NCBI GenBank assembly: GCA_039619475.1
Contig: CM077115.1
Location: 393,362,557-393,426,556, forward strand
Source: Icerya purchasi
Taxonomy: Eukaryota; Arthropoda; Insecta; Hemiptera; Monophlebidae
Length of the DNA: 64,000 nt
Direction of reading: 5' to 3'
Of the stretch, positions 1 through 9,676 are shown in pieces; positions within the stretch are counted from its first letter, which is position 1, and each line of letters starts with the position of its first letter. A model generated the notes under the pieces. That model was not told the DNA's origin, did not search any database, and saw only the letters and a list, made by a program, of their open reading frames with translations. The position numbers and the translations under genes are program-made.

Positions 1-538
1 AAATGTAGACTATGGACGGTAAAACTGATTTTTCACGTGATATCGATGTTACTCTACTACTGATCATCGGCACTCATATGTTTAAGCCCATCATCACTTA
101 CGCAACCACCTCCGCGAACTCGAGGCAGCGGGGAAATGTGCAAGTAGCGGTCTTATTGCTCCGGTATTCGAAATGTATTAATTTCGCTCTATTGTGAACC
201 CCGCTTAATTACATGAGTGATCACATACTATTATCTCACTATTGCGAATGTGTAAGTTCTTACACTATTCTGTAAACTATACACAAGTATTTCATATTGC
301 TTATATATTACAAATGTATGTCACCTTGACTTATGGATCGTACTCTCCTTCGAGCACCATCCCAAATTATATTACAACTATCATTCTGTTAGAACATTGT
401 TGCCTATCATTTTTTATTATTTTTTTTTTATTTATAAATTTACAAATATAAATCTAGGCGCCGTGTGTAACTCTACCTGGGATATTACGGCACCTAGACT
501 CACTGGAAAAGGAGGAAGGCCCGCCAAAGCAGAAACAC
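1..538. other. No recognisable feature
   Basis: AT-rich DNA with several short frames of up to 69 codons on the plus strand. None matches a family I know, and none has splice signals or a domain. The GC-richer stretch near 465-538 runs into the LINE fragment next door and may be a decayed part of it. Confidence 0.5.
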
Positions 539-691
539 TCAATGATGGAGAAGTCCGGTGCGCCCCAAGTATGATACGCGTAAAGAAATATTATGGATAG
601 CATCCATAGATTTTAGAAGTGTTTTATTAGCAGAAGAATACACCTGACAACCGTATAACAGTTTATTTAAGATAAGGGCTTTGTATACTGA
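539..691 (-). mobile_element. LINE reverse transcriptase C-terminal (thumb) fragment
   Basis: Read on the minus strand, one open frame from 691 down to a TGA at 539-541 gives a segment with the blocks YKALILNKLLYGCQVYSS and LLKSMDAIHN. This is the region after the RT catalytic core in I- and R1-like non-LTR retrotransposons, where a 'LDYGC.IYSSA' block is followed by 'L..LD.IHN..LR'. About 50 residues remain. The frame breaks straight after, so this is a dead scrap, not a gene. No RT catalytic motif and no element ends are present. The clade call is tentative because only the thumb region survives. Confidence 0.7.
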
Positions 692-719
692 TAACAGTGG
701 TGGCTATATTAAACATCTG

Positions 720-1475
720 ATTAATTTTAAAGGATTACGCACCACGCATAATTACGGAAATAGACATGTTAGCTTTTAATAATGCAAAAGTAAAAATATG
801 TAAGATAGAAAAAAAAAACTTGGAATGTAGGTTGGAATGCTAACTCTAACACGCATTACTCAACTTTTTTGTTTTTCCAAAAGTTATTAAAACAAAAAAA
901 AAAAAATGAAAACGAATTATGAACGATGAAAAGTTGATGGAATAAGTGAATGTGCGAGTAAAATGGAGCGGTGATGAAGCAATAAAAAAGGAGACATTTT
1001 CATTTTGATTTTTTCTCTCCGTTTTGTTTATAGTCTTTGATATTAAGTTTCTATCTGGTAATCAGTTTAGCTTTTAGTTTTAATAATACATACATACGGC
1101 ATCGATCAAAAACTTCTTCGAAATATTTTTTTCGGTTCACAGTAAAGATCTTTATAACAATTGAATACGTAAAGGTTTGTAGTAATATCACTAAAAGTAA
1201 AACACCAATGATTTTTTCAGTTTAAAAAAAAACGTTTTTGTCCGCTCTGAACACCCACCACACTGTATATATAAATAAGACTAACCAGTAAGGGATAAAA
1301 GTAAATATTTCCTACATACGCGGTTACTGAAACAAAAGAAATCTTACCAATGCGTATTAAAGAGACTGGATGAACATTACCAACAGCATTAATATCAAAT
1401 GTTTTTAGCGGTAGAAATATAGTGGCCAGACATGGATCTTGATAGTGAATTCACGACACAATGAAAGCCGATCAA
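720..1475. other. No recognisable feature
   Basis: AT-rich with poly-A runs near 811, 893 and 1224. The open frame of 62 codons near 1037 has no recognisable content. The last part (about 1400-1475) may be the decayed upstream part of the LINE fragment that follows. Confidence 0.5.
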
Positions 1476-1479
1476 GCAT

Positions 1480-1655
1480 AAATATATAAATAAATCAAAA
1501 TTGTTATACATTCGGAATAGTACTAAACATAAGATACAAGATTCGCAAATTATCCTTCATAATAACTATTTCCTACATGAGCTTCATGTAAATATCGATA
1601 CCAATTTATGTTTTTGTCCACCATTAGAGAACATAAATGACTTTAAATATCTATC

Positions 1656-1659
<4 letters not shown>
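1480..1659 (+). mobile_element. CR1/X-like LINE RT fragment, upstream half
   Basis: The plus-strand frame starting near 1483 encodes 'KLLYIRNSTKHKIQDSQI', later a Cys-containing block CFCPPLENINDFKYL, and then runs into (TA)n. In CR1/X-type LINE reverse transcriptases this is the segment after the FADD/YADD core: a 'K.KY..IRNS' strand, then 'C.C..LE.V..FKYLG', then 'I.D..LNW..HI'. The last block is missing here but resumes in the right register at 2041. A 350-base repeat (copy 1, 1660-2040) therefore interrupts the frame. The FADD core and endonuclease are not visible upstream. Confidence 0.75.
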
Positions 1660-1686
<27 letters not shown>

Positions 1687-2040
1687 TAATTACAATGTAA
1701 TTCTTAGGCTACCCCCCATTCGAAAAAATGTCCCAATTTTATGTAACGTTTGTTATATTTTATAAGATTTTTGTTATTGTTATTTAAAAAATATCATAAT
1801 TTTATGTAACGAAATATGTAACGAAATAATATCTTAATTTTATATAATGAAATTTAAATGTTAGGATAAGATTTTTGTGATTATGTTATTTTTTTTGTGC
1901 CGATGCCAGTAAGAATTACGTTGTAAATTTTGATCATTGTACACAAAATATAGAAGAGAAAGAGACAGAAATGAAAGCAAGAAGGGTCAAGGGGCACAGC
2001 CCCTTGCGAGGCCAAAATAGCCGAGTTATATATATATATT
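1660..2040 (+). repeat. TA-ended hairpin repeat, copy 1
   Basis: A (TA)n tract at about 1655-1686 precedes a core of about 340 bases. The core starts TAATTACAATGTAATTCTTA and holds several diverged copies of an 'AATTTTATGTAACG' unit. It then has a 'GCCAGTAAGAATTACGTTG' block and a purine-rich 'AGAGAAAGAGACAGAAATG' block. It ends with two hairpins, CAAGGGGC-aca-GCCCCTTG and a weak GGCC-aaaat-aGCC, followed by GAGTTATATATATATATT. The same order of blocks recurs at 20.2, 55.2, 58.6 and 62.0 kb. It lies inside a LINE frame (FKYLSI on the left, DKSLNWKKHI on the right). No coding capacity. Family name unknown to me. Confidence 0.85.
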
Positions 2041-2600
2041 TCGATAAATCCTTGAATTGGAAAAAACACATTCAATGTTTAAATTCGAAAATAAGACAGA
2101 AAATTCCAGCTTTATATAAAATAAAGCAGTATCATATCGCACACTACGTATATAGATTATAGTGCAATAATAATGTCTAGAATTTTATATGGAATTAAAA
2201 TATGGAGTGAAGCTAAGAAAACGGAAATAAAATAAGCGAAATACAGAGGAGGTGTTTGAAGTTTTTACTATCCTACTGGAAGAAAAACGACTCTGGATCA
2301 ACGTGGTGGAAGGAAAACAACGAAATGTCTCCCAAGATATACTATTTCTATCATAGATTATTATAATTTAATGTCAATAATATAAAATTACCATCCGGGC
2401 AAAAAATTCGATTAACAAGAAACTAAAGTAACACATTTTACATCTATCCCTGCGCGTAAATCTGCGAATTGATGATCCAGTTTTAATTAAATTAATAAGT
2501 ACAATCCCTAAGCATATATTAGAGCATAAAAAAAAAAAAAAATGGTATGTGGAAAAACGACTGAAGGAATGGTCCAAAGATTAAAGAACAAGTTACGTCC
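2041..2600 (+). mobile_element. CR1/X-like LINE RT fragment, downstream half
   Basis: Just after repeat copy 1 the plus strand encodes FDKSLNWKKHIQCLNSKIRQ then 'KIPALYKIKQY', the direct continuation of the RT thumb region that stops at 1659. Further on, in shifting frames, it carries LINE-like pieces including 'IQRRCLKFLLSYWKKN' and a lysine-rich end (KKKKKWYVEKRLKEW) near 2530-2580. Several stops and frameshifts show that it is dead. The two halves together look like the last 200 or so residues of a LINE ORF2. No clear poly-A tail or target duplication was found. Confidence 0.7.
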
Positions 2601-3600
2601 TGAATCTACTATATAATGCTTCTTTCTTTATGTATTTTGTTTTGACTTTCTCGTGTCTTTCCTTGATATTAAGTTCCCGAAGAAAATCAGGTTTTCCAAT
2701 TTTAAAATATTGATCTCTGCTTGCATGTATCGGTGCATAGATGCATATTACGGTGCATTAGATATAACGCTAGGTTTACTAGTATTATGATTTATGGAAT
2801 AAGCTAAAATAGTTTGTAATTTTTTTTTTTTTTTTTAATTAACGTTAATAAAAGTGTCAGCCGCTCACATAACGGGCACATTTGCCCTGTGAGACCAGCA
2901 ATTTATTAAAAAAAGAATGGAAATCATGTAGACTAAAAGTGGGACGCTCAGCACTGCAGTGGAAGATTTCTGTTCATTTATAGCGCGGCCGAGTGTAAGA
3001 GGTCGGATAACAGTATTAACGAAAAAGGAGCGGCTCAGTGCACAAGAGGCTCCCTTTCACTGTATGAGCTAGGGTTGGGGAAAAAAGGGCTTCCTGAGCA
3101 CTACTAACGAACATAATTTACGGAGCCGGAAAAGGAGTGGACTAAGCTGACGACAAGTTTAAGGCAGGCGCAAACTACCTTGATAACGAGAAACGCGAAC
3201 AAGCGCAGATTGCGGACTGTTTAAAGCTCCGAAACGGAACAGGTGAGAATCACAGTGTTACTCGAGACTGAAGTGTATTATATTAAAGTGTGATGAAAAT
3301 CTGACGAAGTATACAATCGGTGACGTTACTGAGGCGCAAACAGTAAAGCCAAGATTCTAGCCAGGTATCAGTCCGATAGAATTTTCGATTAAATAACACG
3401 CAAAGTGAATACGGAAAGAAGAATATTACACTCTGGATGTAATGTAAATCGAATGGTAAACAGGATGGAAGAAAAAGAATCTTTAGATGATCTAAAGTTG
3501 TCCGCACCGTGCCCGAAAAAATTATTAATCGAGGAGACGTAAATCGATTTTATTACTATGAATGCACCGAGAGAGCATAAAAATGAAAAGGATTAAAAGA
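2600..3600. other. Non-coding stretch upstream of the jockey fragment
   Basis: Holds a poly-T run (2819-2836), a hairpin at 2863-2894 (listed separately) and a GC-richer patch at 2980-3250 without recognisable coding content. It may include the 5' part of the jockey element that follows, but I see no endonuclease motifs. Confidence 0.4.
2863..2894. repeat. Small hairpin
   Basis: CTCACA...GGGCA...TGCCC...TGTGAG: two nested stems (6 and 5 bp), with a 4-base bulge on the left side and a single T on the right, around a short loop. It is followed by T/A-rich DNA. Too short to name; it could be a decayed transposon end. Confidence 0.4.
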
Positions 3601-3639
3601 TAAATAAAGGTAGTAAAAGATATTGAACTTGACCAGATG

Positions 3640-4966
3640 AAGCTGCGGCTATTGCAAAAGTCGTTATTAAAAAACTGCAGAAATCTCCTACAAAACTGGC
3701 TTCGTATCGACTCAACTCATTGCTGTTTGTAATCTCTAAACTTTATCAAAGGCTGCTAGTAAAACGAATAATGCCAGTCATCAACGATAAAGGTGTCTAA
3801 TAGCAGACCATCAGTTTGGATTTAGAGCCGAGCACAATAGAACAAGTGCATCGTGTAGTTACTACCGTTGAAACATCTCTCGAAAAGAAAAAGTACTGCG
3901 ACGCTTTGTTTCTGGACATAGGCCAGGCTTTCGATGAAGTCTGGCATGATGGCCTTTTACAGAAAATTAAACGACATTTTACTTATGACTTATATCAGTT
4001 GCTTCAGTAGTCATACATGACTGAAAGGTATTTCTACGTTAAGTGTGGAGATGACTTATCAGACATATATATCCAATAAAAGCAAGAATTCAGCAGGGAA
4101 GTGTACTACGACCATTACTTTATCTCTTTTACACATCGGATATTCCTACACCTCCCACTGTAGAGGTAGCAACCTTTGCTGACGACATCGCGATTTTATG
4201 CTAACGCATGTTCTGTAAAGCGCGGAATACCATCCAAGCAGCGGTTACTGGAATTTTGTCACGGCTCAACTTATGGAAAATCATAAACCAGCGCGAGTAT
4301 AATCTTCACTAATAGAAAAGTTGATCCGACAGAAGATGTACTCCTGAATAATGTCGCAATTCCGCGAAAAATGGATGTAAAATATCTGGGTGTATACCTT
4401 GATCAACGCCTAACATGGAAGAAATATATAACAGTAAAACGGACTGAATTAAATATGAAGTTAAGACAATTATACTGGCTACTGAATAGGAAGTCGGAAT
4501 TATCTTCTGAAAATAAACTGCTAGTTTATAATCAGATTTTTAAGCCAGTTTGGTGTTACGGCTGCCCGCTATAGGGCTGTTCTAAAAAAGAGTAACATAA
4601 CGATCATACAACGGATCCAGAACAAAATCCTCCGGATGGTTGTAAATGCTCCGTGGTACATTAATAATTTAACGCTTCACAAAGACCACGGAATAAAGTT
4701 TTTTAAAGAAATAATGCAAAGAAGTATGCCTACAGATTAGAAACGCATCCGAACAGTATGGCAATTAGGTTGCTGGAAAATTTACTAGAAGTTCGACGGC
4801 TTGATAGAATCGAGTCGATGGATCTGGTCCAAGATAAAAGTTCTAATAAAACTTATTTTTGAACACCTATCGCTGGGTAGGCTGCACTTCAGGTTATGTG
4901 TGCAAAGATATTAAAAATAATTGCTAAATAGCTATCATAAAGAACTAAAAATTAAAAAAAAAAAAA
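3640..4966 (+). mobile_element. jockey-clade LINE, 5'-truncated and degraded
   Basis: Pieces of a jockey-type ORF2 reverse transcriptase lie in order on the plus strand. First comes 'RLNSLLFVISKLYQRLLVKR' (RT block 1, about 3703-3765). Next is 'STIEQVHRVVTTVETSLEKK' with YCDALFLDIGQAFDEVWHDG (motif A, 3835-3955). The catalytic FADD follows near 4177-4190 (ATFADDIAIL). Then come KYLGVYLDQRLTWKKYI (4378-4430) and 'NKLLVYNQIFKPVWCYG' (4510-4560). After these are 'IIQRIQNKILRMVVNAPWYI' (about 4595-4660) and the C-terminal 'LLEVRRLDRIESMDLVQ', ending in a TGA near 4861. An A-run at 4953-4965 fits the 3' tail. At least five stops or frameshifts make it inactive. The endonuclease and ORF1 are missing. 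Family placement rests on the IEQVHRVV, VNAPWYI and EVRRL blocks, which are typical of insect jockey elements. Confidence 0.9.
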
Positions 4967-5200
4967 TGTTCGCAGCGTCAATACATACACTGGTAGTAGG
5001 AAAGGCTGTTCTTCGGATTTAAATGAAACGCCTCTCGCGAATAATTCATTGGTTTCTTTTATTTCATTTAGCTCGTAACGCTTTTTCGCTTGTAAACATT
5101 TAAAATTTCTGTTTGAAAAAATTTGGGATTCTAATACATGTTTGTGTATCAAAAGTACTGATAACTTATGTTTTGGTAATTTCGTAATATACAACACCAT
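4967..5200. other. No recognisable feature
   Basis: Unremarkable AT-rich DNA between the jockey tail and the (TA)n tract. Open frames here on both strands owe their length to the TA repeat. Confidence 0.5.
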
Positions 5201-5204
5201 TTGC

Positions 5205-5340
5205 TCTATATATATATGTATGTATATGTGTATATATGTATGTATATATATGTATATATGTATGTATGTATATATATATATATATATTAACTTGACCCTT
5301 CGGGACTCGAAAGGGGACAAGCCCCCTTCACCCACAGGTC
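5205..5340. repeat. (TA/TG)n tract with adjoining double-hairpin motif
   Basis: An imperfect TATATG/TATGTA microsatellite (5205-5287) is followed directly by TTAACTTGACCCTTCGGGAC and then CTCG-AAAGGGG-acaa-GCCCCCTT. This has the same layout as the hairpin end of the TA-ended repeat read on its minus strand (copy 4: (TA)n, small hairpin, CTCG, AAGGGG-loop-CCCCTT). The bases differ but the stems are kept. The rest of that repeat is not recognisable downstream. Confidence 0.5.
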
Positions 5341-8300
5341 TAGAACTTGAATTGCGTGTTTAATGATTGTTACTCAGATAATTTTATAGCTACATAGTAA
5401 ATCGAAGAAATTTATCTTACCAAAACGCGTTAAATTACTTTTTTCAAGACACGATGTTGTTGTTCTCTTTTAATTAAACGTCGGTAGATCGTACATTTTC
5501 GTCTATAAAACGAATTTCGCTTCTCTGATCGTTTAAATGGCCGTTTTCGAGATCAACTGAATAAAATCATGTCGACTTTGAACACGCGTTCTACTACGCA
5601 ATAAGATAAATTATTGTATCCTCCGCGCTACACACTCATAAATCGCAAACTGCTCGTCCGTATTAGCGCGAAATTAGTCACGTTTATAGGCCGTACTACG
5701 CGCTTGGGACGTTTGTAAAATTATGTAAATGAGACTTAAAAAGACCAAAAAACAGCCGTAAATTACAAAAATCACGTGTGACTTTGGTACCTCTTTCATC
5801 AGGACTGAAGGCGAATAATCAGAAAAATTGCAGATGCGATGAGGACGTTACGAATTTTGTTCACTTACAGATTTGGCTTTAAAGTGAAATATTTTCGTTT
5901 AAATTCGAAATAAACATTAACGTATTGACCAAAATCGAAAATTTTAAACTTTTCACCGGACATTTTACTCTGTTAAAAATAAATTCCTCGCCGCAATCGT
6001 TATTATGCATCATCGTCATCGTAGGAATTTGAAAATCATATTTTCGCCCAGCGACGATTGTAGTTAAACATCCCAAATTGACCGTGTGCGTTTTCGTTTT
6101 TTTAAATTCGACCTTGACTGGCCTGCCGCCTTACAGAGCGACCAGGACATCCAAAAACCAGTTTTAATCCGTGCGATCGAAAGAAGTAACGCTTCTTCCA
6201 AATATTCGATATCAAACATTTTCTTTTTTCATCAAAACCACATGGCACATTCATCGCTTCGACGATCGTGCACAGCAGCCAGTGTCCAATGTCTCGCAAT
6301 ATTCGGAACAGCCGTGTTTATTACTGCGGCGAAATAACCAGGTGGAGACGCGATACGACCGTTCCTACGGCGCTCCCGAGATCGGATTTCTACTGGAGAA
6401 AAATATTTCCCCTAATTTCGTTTAATTTACGCTGAATTTTCGTTCGCACCTTCCGAAGTTAAAATGTGACCGGTCGTCCGTTCGAGACTTCAGAATTGTT
6501 CCCATTTAGCCTATTTCCCTGGGACAATTACACGAATAATTGAAAAAGGCTTCTTCGAAAATCACTGGGAACGAGAAAGAAACGAATAAAGTTAGATTTT
6601 GCGAAAAAAGGCGGCGTTGTATATGAATGTGTTGAAGCATATTTTTCTTATTGTTCTTCATTTTTACATTCGTATTATTATTTTCCGTTTTTTTGTTTCC
6701 CTTTTTTCCTTTTTTATAAACGGTGCGCACACACTGCGATTGATGTTTAGCTGTGGCGCTTGTCATCATTATAGGTAAAGATGTTATAAAAGAAACGAAA
6801 AAGAGTAGCAAAATATACGATAAATACAAAAAAAGCGAAAGAACGATAAACGACATAAAAAGGCCTTTCGGAAATGAGAAAACCGATTTGCAGCTAACAG
6901 TCATTTTAAATTGCACGCTGCGACGGTTAAGCATCAATCGGCTCAAATGAGAAAAATGATGAAACGCACCTTCACCGTCGAATACTTATAAATAAAAGTA
7001 ACCCGCAACTCGATTCAATTATCCAAAAAAAAAAATAAATAAAAAAAATAAATAGATAAAATGAAAAAAAATAAACATTAAAAATTTTCGATTGTGGCCG
7101 TTGAAATCATTTAATTCTTACCTAAATCTCAATAATTTCCTCCATCCTATTATATATTTTTTTTTAGTTCCCGGATATGTATTTAAAAATTAATTTTAAT
7201 TACCTACTTAAAAATATTTTTAAAACGAAAATTTTAAAATATTTTTATCCTAAAACAGTTAATTTATAATAGCAAAAACTGGAAGAAATAAATGTTTTAA
7301 TTTCTGAAATAAGAAGAAGAGAAAAAAATACAAAAACTTTAAAATAATAGTAACCTGGAATAATTAAACTTTTTTCACGACCGCTGTAAACATTTTTTGA
7401 AGTTTATTTTTTAATATTAACCGAAAACATGATAACGTAAAATCGAGAAACCTGAATTAAATGGGACCATTTTTAAATTCGAATTCTTTTTGTTTTTGTT
7501 TTTTTCTTTTTATCTATGTAATGAAAAGATAAGAAATATTCGAATAACGGTATACGAGTGGAAGAGAAAGAGTATAAAATTTGCGGAATTACAACTTTAA
7601 TGAGAATAAATTAAGAGCAATTGGATAAGAAAATTTTTGTAACTTAACGAGCTGACGTCATATGTTCTAAAAGCGTAACTTCCGAAATGCGTGAAGTTTT
7701 AAGTGACCCAAATAAGCGTAAATTTTGTTCAGATTGAAATTTCATCTTGGGACGAATCGTGTCGAAGTAAGTTTTCGGGATTTGTTTAAGACGAAAAAAG
7801 AAAAATTAAGTGGAAAAAAAAAAGGGTTTCTAGATGGAGAATTAAAAAATGTAGCATATTACATAAATATTTCAATTAGTAAAGAAAGCAGAATAATCTG
7901 TTTCAACATGCTGCCATTTAAGCGGGAGGAGGGTACACGTTGATGTTACAGGCTCGTCATATAATAGGCTTCGTGATACTTGCAGGCTGTTAAAGCTGAG
8001 TCTCTATGTCTTTTGTCCAAATCGCTTATCATACGGTAGTATTAGGCGATTAAGCCGATTCATAGTCATGATTGGCCGCTTAGGCGAACCGGGTTTTTTT
8101 CGAAATTGTCTTTTTGATCTTACCTATCTTTTCAGGCCACCCTCTTAGTCTTGCTACTCTGTTAAGACAATCAAAATCTTCGCCGTTTTATGTTGCCCGT
8201 TCTGTCTGCTGTCGCCGATTTTCGATGCTTCCCGCGTGTTTTCTGATTCGTTTTATGCTATTTTATCATACAAATGATATTCAGGACTGATGTGCAATGC

Positions 8301-8690
8301 CGATAACACTTTCTTCGAATGTTTTTTTATTTCTACTAAAACGCTTACATTTTTTTAATGTTTAACTCTTGCCGGCCATCGTACTTTTATAATCTCGTAA
8401 GTGTACTAGAATTTTACTATAAAACTGAGCGACGACAGGATAGCCATTGAAAAAAGAAACTTTGAAAACAACATTTGACAACGTGGAATTAGTAAAGGTG
8501 TACATCGCTGTTCCAAAACTCCCTCTCTCTCTCTCTACTTATGAATTTGAAGGTTACAATATAAAATAGAATTATAAGGGAAATTATAGTCGGTACTGCG
8601 GCATAAATGAGGCTGATAAAACTAGTAACGGTGACGCTAAACTGAAAGCAGCAAACTATTTGGCTCTATTTGCGATTGTTACACTGTGAC
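5341..8690. other. No recognisable feature
   Basis: About 3.3 kb of AT-rich DNA. Frames up to 146 codons (for example minus strand 6506-6946) consist of low-complexity K/N/F/L-rich sequence. Overlapping frames at 6086-6425 sit in a GC-richer patch but match nothing I know and lack matching splice sites. A TC microsatellite lies nearby at 8521-8537. Confidence 0.45.
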
Positions 8691-8696
8691 ATCACT

Positions 8697-8777
8697 ATGA
8701 CACCATAATATGGCATACAATATGGCACATAATATGGCATACAGTATGGCACATAATGTGGTATACAATATGGTACC
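8697..8777. repeat. Short minisatellite, 13/26-bp unit
   Basis: Alternating units close to ATATGGCATACA and ATATGGCACATA are repeated about six times, with single-base changes in the later units (GTATGGC, TGTGGTA, TATGGTA). Seen directly; no function inferred. Confidence 0.8.
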
Positions 8778-9615
8778 GGTTTTTTTTCTTTTTTTATATT
8801 TCTTTTTTTATATTTCTTTTTGTGTCAGACAACTGTAATTAGTTGTTTTAACTGTTACGTTATTTAGGTTAGGTATTTGCTCCTCATCGATATCTAAACT
8901 CTACAGATTTAGTTATTATCATAATCCGCTGCAACTGATATTACGTAGTCACAAAAGAAAAGAAAATTAATTTGAATAAATTGGGACAACGTGATGAGCG
9001 AGTAAGTGTGTGTGTGTGTGTGTTAAGATCATATTGTCGGCTAGAGACGAATAATACACCATCCTACGTTAACTTAAAGCGAATTACACATCAGGGAAGA
9101 TCTATCACCACCGCAGGGGCGAGAACGGAGAAGTATCGCGAAAAATCAATAACTGAAAAAGACGAGCAGATCATTCTTACATTGATCTCGGTTGAAGTTG
9201 GTAAAAGAACAGTTTCGGGTTTGCTCATCAGACCTGTTGGTAAAAGTAAACGAAATTGGCAATCAGTTTATGCCTTCGCTGCTCGACATTTTGGGAAATC
9301 TTAATTTCGGTCAAGTACCAAATTGCGATCGTTTTATTCGATCAAAGTGCTGGTCTTAAATTTAAATTATTCTTAATTGCATATCACGAATCTAGTTTCC
9401 ACGCTGCAGATTCACTGATCCAGAGGAGATACCGCACCACTCGGCCGACAATAGTGATACGTGTTAAATTTATTTATATTTCTTAATCGTCGCCATGTTG
9501 TAGTTGCAGTATTTTAATTAATTTTTGTATATTCAACGGTCGACCGTCCAAATAAGAACGGTGTAGGTAATTTTACAATATAAATTTTAAATCGTACTCC
9601 ATTTCCTTAAGCTTA
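8778..9615. other. No recognisable feature; (GT)n at 9007-9021
   Basis: Contains a short GT microsatellite inside an open frame of 110 codons (8972-9304) and a second frame at 9256-9486. The sequence is less AT-rich than its surroundings, but the translated products show no domain, and the first frame runs straight through the GT repeat. I do not call a gene. Confidence 0.4.
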
Positions 9616-9617
9616 TC

Positions 9618-9621
9618 AAAC

Positions 9622-9657
<36 letters not shown>

Positions 9658-9676
9658 CATAATAATAATAATAACA
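9618..9676. repeat. (TAA)n microsatellite
   Basis: AATAATAAT repeats interrupted by ACCATAATAA and ACAGTAATAA. Confidence 0.9.

Noticed and set aside
4952..5363. Open frames of 127 (-) and 73 (+) codons
   Set aside because: Their length comes from reading through the TA/TG microsatellite (IYIYIY repeats); no domain.
6086..6425. Overlapping frames in a GC-richer patch
   Set aside because: No recognisable domain on either strand and no matching acceptor/donor pair.
6506..6946. 146-codon minus-strand frame
   Set aside because: Low-complexity, AT-driven composition without motif or splice context; an open frame of this length is not surprising in this DNA.
8972..9486. Two adjoining plus-strand frames (110 and 76 codons)
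   Set aside because: One runs through a GT repeat, and neither translation resembles a known family.
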